A DNA stretch of 64,000 nt, taken from NCBI GenBank assembly GCA_025352565.1, contig JANXTF010000068.1, forward strand, positions 1 to 64,000, given 5' to 3'. Under the pieces are notes generated by a model that ran no database searches, was not told the DNA's origin, and saw only the letters and a list, made by a program, of their open reading frames with translations. The translations under genes and the position numbers were made by a program. How positions within the stretch are numbered: position 1 is the stretch's first letter; each line of letters starts with the position of its first letter. Source of the DNA: Rhodospirillales bacterium (GTDB taxonomy: Bacteria > Pseudomonadota > Alphaproteobacteria > Acetobacterales > Acetobacteraceae). Shown piece after piece: positions 28,247 through 36,718 of this stretch.

Positions 28247-28284
28247 CGCGGTTATCCACGAGTTTCGCGGTTATCCACGAGTTT
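28247..28284. repeat. Perfect 19-bp tandem repeat with two DnaA-box-like 9-mers
   Basis: The unit CGCGGTTATCCACGAGTTT occurs twice without a spacer (28247-28265 and 28266-28284). Each copy contains TTATCCACG, one base from the DnaA-box consensus TTATCCACA, so two boxes lie 19 bp apart on the same strand, roughly two helical turns. They start 35 bp upstream of the aspS ATG in the aspS-rnd intergenic region. No sequence upstream of dnaA resembles these boxes as closely. Whether DnaA binds here is inference. Confidence 0.75.
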
Positions 28285-28313
28285 GCGGCGCGGTCAAAGC
28301 GTAAGGACGGCTT

Positions 28314-28363
28314 CCCCCTCCCCCTGGTGGGGGCCACAAGGGGGCCTCACCAGGGGGAGGGGG
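28314..28363. repeat. Large C/G-rich palindrome upstream of rnd
   Basis: Perfect 16-base arms, CCCCCTCCCCCTGGTG (28314-28329) and its complement (28348-28363), flank an 18-base core GGGGCCACAAGGGGGCCT. It lies about 50 bp upstream of the rnd start. The core and the arms resemble the stretch inserted in dnaE2 at 24093-24173 and partly the hairpin at 6252. No T-run follows on either strand, so it is not an intrinsic terminator in the classical sense. Confidence 0.85.
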
Positions 28364-28412
28364 AGGCGCAGGTGATTTTTGCGCCAGCCGCGTCACCGTG
28401 TAGAGAAGCGCC

Positions 28413-29594
28413 ATGCCCCGCCAGTCCCGCGACGAATTCCCGCCCCCCGCCCTTGTCACCACCTCGGCCGATCTCGCCGCCCTGTGCGGGCGTCTGCGGC
28501 GCGAAACCTTCGTGACGGTCGATACCGAGTTCATGCGCGAGCGCACCTACTGGCCCGAGCTTTGCGTGGTCCAGCTCGCGGGCGAGCACGAGGTGGCGGT
28601 GGTGGACGCCCAGGCGCCGGGGCTCGACCTGAGCCCCCTGGGCGAATTGCTGGCGGACCAGAGGGTGATGAAGGTGTTCCATGCCGCCCGGCAGGACATC
28701 GAGATATTCGTGCTGCGCTACGGCGACGTGCCGCGGCCGCTGTTCGACACCCAGATCGCCGCCATGGTGGCCGGCTTCGGCGACCAGATCGGCTACGACG
28801 CGCTGGTCTCGTCTTTGACCGGCGGGCATATCGACAAGGCCCACCGCTTCAGCGACTGGTCCGCGCGGCCGCTGTCGGACGCGCAGATCGTGTATGCGGC
28901 GGCCGACGTGACGCATCTGCGGCGCGTCTACGAGAAGCTGACGGCGCGGCTGAAGCAGGATGGCCGCTTCGAGTGGGTGGCCGAGGACATGGCCACGCTG
29001 GCGGACCCCGCGACCTACCGCGCCAACCCCGAGACGATGTGGGAGAGGCTGCGGCCCAAGACCACCAACCGGCGGCTGCTCGGCGTGCTGCGCGCGGTGG
29101 CGGCGTGGCGCGAGCGGGAGGCGCAGAACTCCAACATTCCCCGCCAGCGGATGCTGAAGGACGAGGCGCTGCTGGAGATCGCGGCGATCGGGGCGGATAA
29201 CGCCGAGGCGCTGGCCCGCGCGCGGGGCATCACGCGGGGTTTCGCCGAGGGCCGGATGGGGGCGTCGCTGATCGCGGCGATCGCCGCCGCCAAGGCGCTG
29301 CCGGACGACGCGCTGCCGGCCGCGCCGGGCGGGCGGGATGGGCCACGGCCGTCGCCTGCTTTGGTGTCGCTGCTGAAGGTGCTGCTGGCGGCCAAGTGCG
29401 AGCAGCACCATGTGGCGCCGAAGCTGGTCGCCAACTCCGATGACATCGACCGGCTGGCGACCGAGGACGCGCCCGATATCGCCGCCAGCCATGGCTGGCG
29501 GCACGAGGTGTTCGGGGCGGACGCCGAGGCGTTGAAGGCGGGGCGCATCGCGCTGGGCGTGGACGGCAAGCGGATCAAGCTGCTGCCGGCATAG
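28413..29594 (+). CDS. rnd: Ribonuclease D
   Basis: A 393-residue 3'-to-5' exoribonuclease involved in tRNA maturation. The DEDDy catalytic domain is complete: FVTVDTEFMRERTY (Asp and Glu), FHAARQDIEIF (Asp), and IVYAAADVTHLRRVY (Tyr and Asp). An HRDC-type helical region follows (AWREREAQNSNIPRQRMLKDEALLEIA) and a second helical repeat to the C-terminus. Start ATG 28413, MPRQSRDEFPPPALVTTSADLAALC. The glutathione S-transferase gene begins 10 bp downstream. Confidence 0.94.
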   Translation: MPRQSRDEFPPPALVTTSADLAALCGRLRRETFVTVDTEFMRERTYWPELCVVQLAGEHEVAVVDAQAPGLDLSPLGELLADQRVMKVFHAARQDIEIFVLRYGDVPRPLFDTQIAAMVAGFGDQIGYDALVSSLTGGHIDKAHRFSDWSARPLSDAQIVYAAADVTHLRRVYEKLTARLKQDGRFEWVAEDMATLADPATYRANPETMWERLRPKTTNRRLLGVLRAVAAWREREAQNSNIPRQRMLKDEALLEIAAIGADNAEALARARGITRGFAEGRMGASLIAAIAAAKALPDDALPAAPGGRDGPRPSPALVSLLKVLLAAKCEQHHVAPKLVANSDDIDRLATEDAPDIAASHGWRHEVFGADAEALKAGRIALGVDGKRIKLLPA

Positions 29595-29604
29595 GAGGCG
29601 TACC

Positions 29605-30234
29605 ATGATCGTCGTCCACCATCTGAACAACTCCCGCTCCCAGCGTATCCTGTGGCTGCTGGAGGAACTGGGCGTTCCCTACGAGGTGAAACGCTACGAG
29701 CGCGACCGCGCGACCATGCTGGCGCCGCCGGAATTGCGCGCGGTGCATCCGCTCGGCAAGTCGCCGGTGATCGAGGATGCCGGGCGGGTGGTCGCGGAAT
29801 CGGGCGCCATCGTGGAGTATTTGGCGGCCAGATACGGCGACGGCGCGCTCACGCCGCCGGCCGGTACCGATGCGGCGCTCAAGGTGAACTACTGGATGCA
29901 TTTCGCCGAGGGCAGCGCCATGACGCCGCTGTTGCTGAAGCTTTATCTGAGCCGGTTGGGCGAGGCCGGGGCGCCGCTGCTGGTCCGCGTCCAGGCGCAG
30001 ATCGCGGCGCTGCTGGGGTATATCGAGGCCGAACTGGGCGGCGGTGCGTTCCTGGTGGGCGGCGCGCTCAGCATCGCCGACGTGCAGATGAGCTACCCCC
30101 TGGAGGCGGCGGCGGCACGGGGCGGGCTCGATGCGCGTTATCCGGCGGTGACGGCGTATCTGGCACGGCTGCACGCGCGCCCGGCATATCAGCGGGCGTT
30201 GGAGCGGGGCGGGGAGTACGAGGTGCTGCGGTAG
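29605..30234 (+). CDS. Glutathione S-transferase
   Basis: A 209-residue cytosolic GST. The N-terminal thioredoxin-like domain has the strand-turn-helix MIVVHHLNNSRSQRILWLLEELGVPYEV, with Ser-10/11 near the position that activates glutathione, then HPLGKSPVIEDAGRVVAESGAIVEYL (cis-Pro and the Ser that holds the gamma-glutamyl group). The all-helical C-terminal domain follows, with FLVGGALSIADVQMSYPLEAA. It lies 10 bp downstream of rnd. Substrates are unknown; a detoxification role is likely. Confidence 0.93.
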   Translation: MIVVHHLNNSRSQRILWLLEELGVPYEVKRYERDRATMLAPPELRAVHPLGKSPVIEDAGRVVAESGAIVEYLAARYGDGALTPPAGTDAALKVNYWMHFAEGSAMTPLLLKLYLSRLGEAGAPLLVRVQAQIAALLGYIEAELGGGAFLVGGALSIADVQMSYPLEAAAARGGLDARYPAVTAYLARLHARPAYQRALERGGEYEVLR

Positions 30235-30280
30235 CGCCTCGCGGCGGGGCCGCAACCAGACGTCCGGCTTTGCCGGGCCG

Positions 30281-31660
30281 TCAGTAAATCTTCCCCGCAT
30301 TCAGTATCCCCTTGGGGTCGAACATCGCCTTCAGCCCCCGCATCACCACCATCTCCTCGGGTGTGCGCGAATAGCCGAGATACGCCTTCTTCAGCAGCCC
30401 GATCCCGTGTTCGGCCGACACCGAGCCGCCGAAGTCGCGCACCACCCCGTAGACCACCGCGTTGATCGCGGCGAGGCCGGGGCCGCCGTCGCGCAAGGAG
30501 ACGTTGACGTGCATGTTGCTGTCGGCGATGTGGCCGAACCACATGGCGGGCACGCCCGGATCGATACGGTCCAGCCCCGCGCGGGCGATGCCCACGAATT
30601 CCTGCATCCGGCTGGTGGGCACGCTGATGTCGAAGCTGGCGGCGGGGCCGAAGACGCGGGCGAATTCGGCGACCGAGTCGCGAATGTCCCATATCTCCTG
30701 GGTCTGGCGGCCGGATTGGGCGATCACGGCGTCGGACACGAGGCCCGCGTCCATGGCGGTCTCGATCAGGGCGGTGAACTGCGCCTCGTCGCGGGACTGG
30801 TCGGTGCCCATGGCCTCGATCAGCACGTTCATGGCGCGCGTGGCGGGCAGCGGGCCTGGCTTGCCGAGGGCGGTCGTGGCGTAGGGGTAGAATTCCGGCC
30901 ACAGCACCTCGAACGCGGACAGCGTGCCGCCGAGGTTGGCGCGGACACGGCCAAGGAAGTCGAGCACGGCGGCATAGTTCGGCAGTTCGAGGAACGCGGT
31001 GCAGACGTTGGCGGGCTTGGGGAACAGGCGGAGCACCACGCGGGTGATGACGCCGAGCGTGCCCTCGGCGCCGATGAACAGGTGCTTGAGGTCGTAGCCG
31101 GCGTTGTTCTTCTGCATCTTGTTGAGCATGGTCAACACGGTGCCGTCGGCGAGCACCACCTCGAGCCCGCGCACCAGTTCGCGCGTCATGCCGTAGCGCA
31201 GGACGCGCACGCCGCCCGCGTTGGTGGAGACGTTGCCGCCGATGACGCAGCTGCCGCGGCTGCCGATGTCGAGCGGGAACAGCAGCCCGGCTGCGTCGGC
31301 GGCCTCCTGGATGGCCTGCATGGTGACGCCGGCCTGGACCGTGATGGTGGAGGCGGCCGGGTCGATCTCCTCGATGACGCGCATCCGGCTCAGCGAGAGG
31401 GCGATGCAGCCGGGATTGGGGGTGGCGCCGCCGGCCAACCCGGTGAGGCCGCCTTGGGGCACGACGCCGACGCCGCGCGCGTGGCATTCCCGCATCACCG
31501 CCGCGACCTGTTCGGTGGTGCGGGGATAGGCCACCGCGATCGGGCCGTCAGCCGGCGAGACCTTCACGTTCCAGTCGCCCAGGTGCCGGGGCTCGATCTC
31601 GTTGCCGGACATGACGGCGGTGTCGCCCAATGCGGCGCGGAGGGCTTCGAGCAGTTCCAT
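30281..31660 (-). CDS. FAD-linked oxidase (GlcD / D-lactate dehydrogenase type)
   Basis: A 459-residue flavoprotein of the GlcD/Dld class. The PCMH-type FAD domain carries GVGVVPQGGLTGLAGGA (about 62-78) and PLDIGSRGSCVIGGNVSTNAGG; the C-terminal domain carries WFGHIADSNMHVNVS (metal-binding His) and SVSAEHGIGLLKKAYL. It oxidises a 2-hydroxy acid such as D-lactate, glycolate or D-2-hydroxyglutarate. The start codon overlaps the dctM stop codon (TGATG), so it belongs to the TRAP operon, which suggests the imported substrate is a 2-hydroxy acid. Start ATG at 31660; the large upstream in-frame extension is dctM read in another frame. Confidence 0.9.
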   Translation of the reverse strand: MELLEALRAALGDTAVMSGNEIEPRHLGDWNVKVSPADGPIAVAYPRTTEQVAAVMRECHARGVGVVPQGGLTGLAGGATPNPGCIALSLSRMRVIEEIDPAASTITVQAGVTMQAIQEAADAAGLLFPLDIGSRGSCVIGGNVSTNAGGVRVLRYGMTRELVRGLEVVLADGTVLTMLNKMQKNNAGYDLKHLFIGAEGTLGVITRVVLRLFPKPANVCTAFLELPNYAAVLDFLGRVRANLGGTLSAFEVLWPEFYPYATTALGKPGPLPATRAMNVLIEAMGTDQSRDEAQFTALIETAMDAGLVSDAVIAQSGRQTQEIWDIRDSVAEFARVFGPAASFDISVPTSRMQEFVGIARAGLDRIDPGVPAMWFGHIADSNMHVNVSLRDGGPGLAAINAVVYGVVRDFGGSVSAEHGIGLLKKAYLGYSRTPEEMVVMRGLKAMFDPKGILNAGKIY

Positions 31661-32958
31661 CACATGTGTTCCGGGAGCCAGGTCGAGAGGATGGGGAAGG
31701 CGATGAGGATGGCGAGGCGGATGATGTCGGTGATGACGAAGGGGATCACGCCCACGAAGATGGTCCCGATCCTGACGTCGCGCACCACGCTTTTGATGAC
31801 GAACACGTTCATGCCGACGGGCGGGTGGATGAGGCCGAGTTCGACCGTCATGACGATGATGATGCCGAACCAGATCGGGTCGAAGCCGAGGGCGGTGATG
31901 ACGGGGAAGACGATCGGGATGGTGAGGATCACCATGGCCATGGCGTCCATCACGCAGCCCAGAATGAGGTACATCGCCATGATGACCATGAGCACGCCGT
32001 AGCGGCCGAGGCCGAGGCCGGTGAGGAACTCGGTGACGTGCTGGGGGGTCTGGGTGATGGTGAGGAAGTAGCCGAACAGGAGTGCGCCGATCAGGATGGT
32101 GAAGATCGCGGCACTGGTGCGGACGGCGCGGAGCAGGCACCCCATGAAGCTCGCCATCGACAGGCGCCCGCGGGCCACCGCGATCAGGAACGCGCCGCCC
32201 GCCCCCATGGCGGCGGCTTCGGACGGGGTGAAGGCGCCGCCGTACATGCCGCCGATGACGAACAGGAACAGCAGGGTGATGGCCCAGACGCCCTTGACGG
32301 CCGCGAAACGCGCGCCCCAGGAGCTGCGCGGGCCGGCGGGCAGGAAGTTCGGGCGGACGATGCCCAGGATGGCGATGGTGGCGATGTACATGAACACCGC
32401 CAGAAGGCCCGGCACGATGCCGGCGATATACAGGCGGCCCACGTCCTGCTGGGTGATGAGGCTGTACACCGCCAGCACCAGCGAGGGCGGCAGGATGGCG
32501 CCGAGCGTGCCGCCGGCGGCGATCACCCCGGTGGAGAAGCTCTGCGGGTAGCCGAATTTCCGCATCTCGGGATAGGCGACGGCCGAGAACGTGGCCGCCG
32601 TGGCGACCGAGGAGCCGGAGATGGCGGCGAAGCCGGCACAGGCGGCGATGGTCGCCATGCCGAGGCCGCCCTTCTTGTGGCCGAGGAAGCTGTTGGCGGC
32701 GTGGAACAGCTCGCTGCTCATGCCTGAGGCGGACGCGATGGTTCCCATCAGCAGGAACATCGGAATGACCGCGAAGCCCGCGTCGGTGGCGGTGCGGATG
32801 GGCGACTGCGCCAGCAGCTTCAGCGCCGGGTCGATGCCCGACATCGACGCGAAGCCGAGCACGCCGACCGCTCCCATGGCGAGGCCGATCGGGAAACGCA
32901 ACAGCATGAGCGCGAACAGGGCGACGAAGCCCAGCAGCGCGATGCTGGTCGGGTCCAT
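31660..32958 (-). CDS. dctM: TRAP transporter large permease (DctM)
   Basis: A 432-residue inner-membrane protein with about 12 hydrophobic segments, the DctM subunit that forms the transport channel. Diagnostic stretches are PMFLLMGTIASASGMSSELFHAA, GGLGMATIAACAGFAAISGSSVATAATFSAVAYPEM and GGTLGAILPPSLVLAVYSLITQQDVGRLYIAGIVPG, and the C-terminal GLIHPPVGMNVFVIKSV. It lies just downstream of dctQ (1 bp gap) and its stop codon overlaps the FAD-oxidase start. Confidence 0.94.
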   Translation of the reverse strand: MDPTSIALLGFVALFALMLLRFPIGLAMGAVGVLGFASMSGIDPALKLLAQSPIRTATDAGFAVIPMFLLMGTIASASGMSSELFHAANSFLGHKKGGLGMATIAACAGFAAISGSSVATAATFSAVAYPEMRKFGYPQSFSTGVIAAGGTLGAILPPSLVLAVYSLITQQDVGRLYIAGIVPGLLAVFMYIATIAILGIVRPNFLPAGPRSSWGARFAAVKGVWAITLLFLFVIGGMYGGAFTPSEAAAMGAGGAFLIAVARGRLSMASFMGCLLRAVRTSAAIFTILIGALLFGYFLTITQTPQHVTEFLTGLGLGRYGVLMVIMAMYLILGCVMDAMAMVILTIPIVFPVITALGFDPIWFGIIIVMTVELGLIHPPVGMNVFVIKSVVRDVRIGTIFVGVIPFVITDIIRLAILIAFPILSTWLPEHM

Positions 32959-32959
32959 C

Positions 32960-33469
32960 CTAGTGGCTCATGCCGATGGGGGCAGGACCGACCGGAAGGG
33001 GTGCCCGGAGCTGGCGGGCGAAGCGCACCAGGAGCAGCAGAACCGAGCCGCCGAGGCCGGCCCACGCGAGCGCGTAGAACGGCCAGACCGGCATCCGCAG
33101 ATCGTAGGTCGATTCGTGGGAGGCGTAGATATCCATCACCTTGTCGGCCATCGCCCAGGCGAAGGCCGCCATGCAGACGATGGTGAACAGGCTGTCCAGG
33201 ATGTCGAGCGCCCAGCGGCCGCGCGGCGGCAGGGCGTTCCAGAACAGTTCGACCGTGATGTGGTCGCCCCGGTAGCCGGTGACCGCGATGCCCCAGAAGA
33301 TCAGGATGCCGAGGAAGTTGCGGGACAGGTCGTACGCGTCGGGGATCGACCAGGCGAACACGTAGCGCAGCACGACCGACACGAAGGTGAGGGCGGTGAC
33401 GAACGCCAGGAACCCACCCGCCAGCCGCTCCGCGCCGCCGATCAGACGGTTGATCGCCCCTGGCTTCAT
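32960..33469 (-). CDS. dctQ: TRAP transporter small permease (DctQ)
   Basis: A 169-residue membrane protein with four hydrophobic segments, the small subunit that pairs with DctM. The typical middle segment TGYRGDHITVELFWNALPPRGRWALDI follows the first two helices. Start ATG 33469 (MKPGAINRLIGGAERLAGGFLAFVTALTFVSVV) comes 2 bp after the dctP stop. Co-transcribed with dctP, dctM and the FAD oxidase. Confidence 0.92.
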   Translation of the reverse strand: MKPGAINRLIGGAERLAGGFLAFVTALTFVSVVLRYVFAWSIPDAYDLSRNFLGILIFWGIAVTGYRGDHITVELFWNALPPRGRWALDILDSLFTIVCMAAFAWAMADKVMDIYASHESTYDLRMPVWPFYALAWAGLGGSVLLLLVRFARQLRAPLPVGPAPIGMSH

Positions 33470-33471
33470 GC

Positions 33472-34515
33472 TCAGTAGGCGGCCTTGTACTTGGCCAGTT
33501 GGTCCTGCAGTTCCTTGAACGCCGCGTCGGGATCGAGCCCGGCCTTGCGGGCGCCGTCGGCCCAGGAGGCCTTCAGCGGCTCGGCGGCCTTCTTCCACTC
33601 GGCGAGCTGGGCGGGGGTGAGCTCGGTGAGCACATGGCCCGGCTCGGCGCGCACCTTGGCGATGCCGGCATGTTCGAAATCGACCCAGGGGGAGGCGAAG
33701 CGGACCGCCCATTCGGTGGTGCAATGGTCGTCCACGGCCTTTTTCTGGCCAGGCGACATGGCCTCGTATTTGGCCTTGTTCATCACCCATACGAACGTGG
33801 TGACATAGATCGGGCTGTCGATGTGGAACTTGGTGACCTTGTCGATGCCGAACAGCACCAGCGAGCCCCACGGGAAGTAGATGCCGTCGGCCACGCCCCG
33901 CTCCAGCAGATCGCGCGAGCCGGGGGCGGAGGCCTGGACGTTCGAGCCGCCCATCAGCGTGGTGTAGGCGCCCATGGTGGCGTCGGCGGGACGCAGCTTC
34001 AGGCCCTTCACGTCGGCGGGCGTGGTGATCTGGCGGCGGGAGTGGATGGTGCTGCCGTCGTTGACGAAGGCGAAGCAATAATGGACGTCCTTCATCTCGG
34101 CGGCGGCGTATTTGCGATACCAGGCATCGAGCGCGCCGCTGCCGCCCTTGGCGTCGCCGAACAGGAAGGGCAACTCGCCGGCCGCGATGGCGGGGAAGCG
34201 GCCGGGCTGGTAGCCGGGGTTGATATAGGCGAGGTCGGCAATGCCGTCGCGGGCCATGTCGTAATGGTCGAACGCCTTGCCGAGCTGCTCGGCGGGGAAG
34301 ATGACGGACGAGATGGTCCCGCCGCTGGCCTTTTTCAGATCGTCGGCCCAGTCCTGGATGGCGGCCTGCAACGGGTGCGAGGGCGGCACCCAGTGGGACA
34401 GCTTGAGCTGGACCGGCTTATCCTGCGCCACGGCGGCGCCCGCGGCCGCGCCCGTGAACAAAGCGGCCGCGGCCATGCCGAGGAGGGCGCGCGGGATGGC
34501 TTTCAGTGTCTTCAT
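33472..34515 (-). CDS. dctP: TRAP transporter periplasmic substrate-binding protein (DctP)
   Basis: A 347-residue DctP-type receptor with a Sec signal peptide (MKTLKAIPRALLGMAAAALFTGAAAGAAVAQ, cleavage near AVA-QD). The mature protein begins VQLKLSHWVPPSHPL, carries GLKLRPADATMGAYTTLMGGSNV with the conserved Arg that binds a substrate carboxylate, and GVADGIYFPWGSL in the second lobe. It captures an organic acid in the periplasm for DctQM. Start ATG at 34515; an upstream ATG (34545) would extend the signal peptide unnaturally. First gene of the operon ending in the GlcD-type oxidase. Confidence 0.92.
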   Translation of the reverse strand: MKTLKAIPRALLGMAAAALFTGAAAGAAVAQDKPVQLKLSHWVPPSHPLQAAIQDWADDLKKASGGTISSVIFPAEQLGKAFDHYDMARDGIADLAYINPGYQPGRFPAIAAGELPFLFGDAKGGSGALDAWYRKYAAAEMKDVHYCFAFVNDGSTIHSRRQITTPADVKGLKLRPADATMGAYTTLMGGSNVQASAPGSRDLLERGVADGIYFPWGSLVLFGIDKVTKFHIDSPIYVTTFVWVMNKAKYEAMSPGQKKAVDDHCTTEWAVRFASPWVDFEHAGIAKVRAEPGHVLTELTPAQLAEWKKAAEPLKASWADGARKAGLDPDAAFKELQDQLAKYKAAY

Positions 34516-34735
34516 GGCGGCTCCCGGCGGTTTCTTGAACGTCAATTAACCGCGAGGCTGGCCCAAGCCCGAACCGGACGCAAGCCGCTGCCTGCATGGC
34601 GGACCCCTCGGCGCCAATAACGGCAATAGAGACTTTTCCGGCACGAGGGGCTATAGCGGCGGTGGGTGTCACCTGGACACGGCGCTGCCACGCATCTCGC
34701 GGGCGCCGTTTTCACGGAGCGGAGTAGGGTCTGGC

Positions 34736-35911
34736 ATGTCGAAGCTCGAAGCCTTGGAGGGCCTGGCGAAGTTCCAGCGCCTGCCCGTGTCCGGCCCGCA
34801 GCGGCACGCCAAGCCGCGCCGGCGGTTGTTTCCCCGCCTTGGCTTCCTGCTGTTCGTCGTGCTGCCCGTGCTGGCCACGGGCATCTACTATGAGGGTTTC
34901 GCCGCCGATCAATATATCAGCGAGGCCAAGTTCGTGGTCCGCAGCTCGAACCGGCAATCGACCACCGGGCTCGGCTCGTTCCTGACCAATGTCGGCATCT
35001 CGCGCGCGCAGGACGACACGTACCCGGTGAACGATTTCATCGTCTCGCGCGACGCGGTCAAGCTGCTGCTGGAAAAGCAGGATTTGCGCGCGATCATGGG
35101 CCGTCCGGAGGCTGACATCCTGACGCGTTACCCGAATTTCTACGGTAATGACACGTTCGAGAGCCTGTACAAGCGCTATAAGGATTTCGTCGCCGTCAAT
35201 CTCGATACATCGTCGGGCATCAGCACGCTGACGGTGCGGGCCTTCCGCGCGGGCGACGCCCAGAAGGTCGCGGTGGCGTTGCTTGGTGACGCGGAGGGGC
35301 TGGTCAATCGCATGAACGACCGGGCGCGGCATGACGCGGTCACCGTCGCGCAATCCGAGGTGGAGCGCGCCGAAAAGCGCGTGTCCGACGTCCAGGCGGC
35401 GTTGACCCAGTTTCGCCTGAAGCAGAACACGCTGGACCCGTCGAAAGCGGGCTCGGGCCTGCTCGACCTTATCGGCCGATTGTCGCAGGAATCGGCGTCG
35501 AGCAAGGCGCAGCTTTCAGAACTGCTCCGCACCTCGCCGCAGAGCCCGCAACTGCCTGGCCTGCGCAATCGCATCGGCGCGCTCGACCGGCAGATCGCCG
35601 AGGAGCAGCGCAAGATCGTCGGCGGCGACAGCTCGATCGCGAGCAGCATCGGCGACTACGAACGGCTGTTGCTCAGCCGCGAATTCGCCGACAAGTCGCT
35701 GTCGTCCTCGATCGGCTCGCTCGAAACCGCGCGTGTGGAAGCGCAACGCCAGCAGCTTTACCTGGAGCGAGTCGTCCAGCCGAATCTGGCCGACGACTCG
35801 CTGTATCCGCGGCGGATCGTCTCGATCGCGACCGTGCTGCTCGCGGCACTGCTCATCTACGGGATCGGCTGGCTCCTCCTTGCCGGCGTGCGCGAACACA
35901 CCGCAGCCTGA
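34736..35911 (+). CDS. kpsE: Capsule polysaccharide export inner-membrane protein (KpsE/BexC-like)
   Basis: A 391-residue polysaccharide co-polymerase of the KpsE/BexC type, which bridges the ABC transporter and the outer-membrane pore. There is a membrane segment near the N-terminus (FPRLGFLLFVVLPVLATGIYYEG, about 30-53), a periplasmic domain with YISEAKFVVRSS and a long helical coiled-coil region (about 200-340), and a second membrane segment near the C-terminus (IVSIATVLLAALLIYGIGWLLLAG). Start ATG 34736 begins MSKLEALEGLAKFQ. Followed 45 bp later by the KpsT-like ATPase, which supports the assignment. The matching permease is not here. Confidence 0.9.
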   Translation: MSKLEALEGLAKFQRLPVSGPQRHAKPRRRLFPRLGFLLFVVLPVLATGIYYEGFAADQYISEAKFVVRSSNRQSTTGLGSFLTNVGISRAQDDTYPVNDFIVSRDAVKLLLEKQDLRAIMGRPEADILTRYPNFYGNDTFESLYKRYKDFVAVNLDTSSGISTLTVRAFRAGDAQKVAVALLGDAEGLVNRMNDRARHDAVTVAQSEVERAEKRVSDVQAALTQFRLKQNTLDPSKAGSGLLDLIGRLSQESASSKAQLSELLRTSPQSPQLPGLRNRIGALDRQIAEEQRKIVGGDSSIASSIGDYERLLLSREFADKSLSSSIGSLETARVEAQRQQLYLERVVQPNLADDSLYPRRIVSIATVLLAALLIYGIGWLLLAGVREHTAA

Positions 35912-35956
35912 TCGTCGCGCCATGTCTGGTCTGGCGAAATTCCGGCATGTGGCCGG

Positions 35957-36610
35957 ATGATTAAGGTCGAGGAGTTGGTCAAGGACTACCACACGGAACG
36001 TGGTGTGCGGCGGATTCTGGATCGGGTTTCCTTCGAGTTCGGCCCCGGCGATACCGTGGCCGTGCTCGGGCAAAACGGTGCCGGCAAATCCACATTGATG
36101 AAGCTGGTGGGTGGGCTGGAGATGCCGACGTCGGGCAAGATCCTCAACACGATGTCCACCTCCTGGCCGCTGGCGCTGGGCGGCGGGTTCCAGGGCAGCC
36201 TGACCGGCAATGACAACATCCGCTTCATCGCGCGCATCTACGGCAAGTCCCCCGACGAGGTCCGCGAGTATGTCGCGGAGTTTTCGGAGCTTGGCGCGTA
36301 TCTCGCGATGCCGGTGAAAACCTATTCGTCGGGCATGCGCGCGCGGCTGATGTTCGGATTGTCGCTCGCGATCGACTTCGATTGCTACCTGATCGACGAG
36401 GTCATCATGGTGGGTGACCACAGGTTTCGCGAGAAGTGCAACGAACGCCTGTTCAGCAAACTGAGCGCGCGCGCCTTCCTGATCGCCTCCCACGACCCGA
36501 ATTTTCTGGCGGAGCACTGCACCAAGGCGGTCGTGCTCTACAAAGGCCGTGCCCGCGTGTTTACCGACGTGCAAGTCGCGGTCGAAGTCTATCATTCGCT
36601 GGTCGTTTAA
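35957..36610 (+). CDS. kpsT: ABC-type capsular polysaccharide exporter ATPase (KpsT-like)
   Basis: A 217-residue ATPase of the polysaccharide exporter class (KpsT/BexA/CtrD). Walker A is GQNGAGKST (about 39-47), the signature is YSSGMRARL, Walker B with the following Glu is YLIDEVIMVGD, and the switch His is in ASHD. The Glu-Val-Ile after Walker B and the late TKAVVLYKGRARVF are typical of this family. It would energise export of a lipid-linked polysaccharide across the inner membrane with a KpsM permease, which is absent from this window. Confidence 0.93.
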   Translation: MIKVEELVKDYHTERGVRRILDRVSFEFGPGDTVAVLGQNGAGKSTLMKLVGGLEMPTSGKILNTMSTSWPLALGGGFQGSLTGNDNIRFIARIYGKSPDEVREYVAEFSELGAYLAMPVKTYSSGMRARLMFGLSLAIDFDCYLIDEVIMVGDHRFREKCNERLFSKLSARAFLIASHDPNFLAEHCTKAVVLYKGRARVFTDVQVAVEVYHSLVV

Positions 36611-36616
36611 GGTTCC

Positions 36617-36718
36617 ATGACATCCGCCATTGCTGAATTGATTCTGCCGTCCTTGGCCGCTGTGGGGAGGAACGGAGGAAGCGCGGCACCGACCTTTCTG
36701 GCGACGCACCTCTTTTGA
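36617..36718 (+). CDS. Possible 33-residue leader ORF before the hydrolase fusion
   Basis: Between kpsT and the hydrolase fusion an ATG opens 33 codons (MTSAIAELILPSLAAVG...) whose TGA overlaps the TTG proposed for the fusion (TTGA at 36715-36718). The composition is not distinctive and a weak AAGG lies upstream. It could be a leader peptide coupling translation of the weak TTG start, the real N-terminus displaced by a frameshift, or chance. Confidence 0.25.
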   Translation: MTSAIAELILPSLAAVGRNGGSAAPTFLATHLF

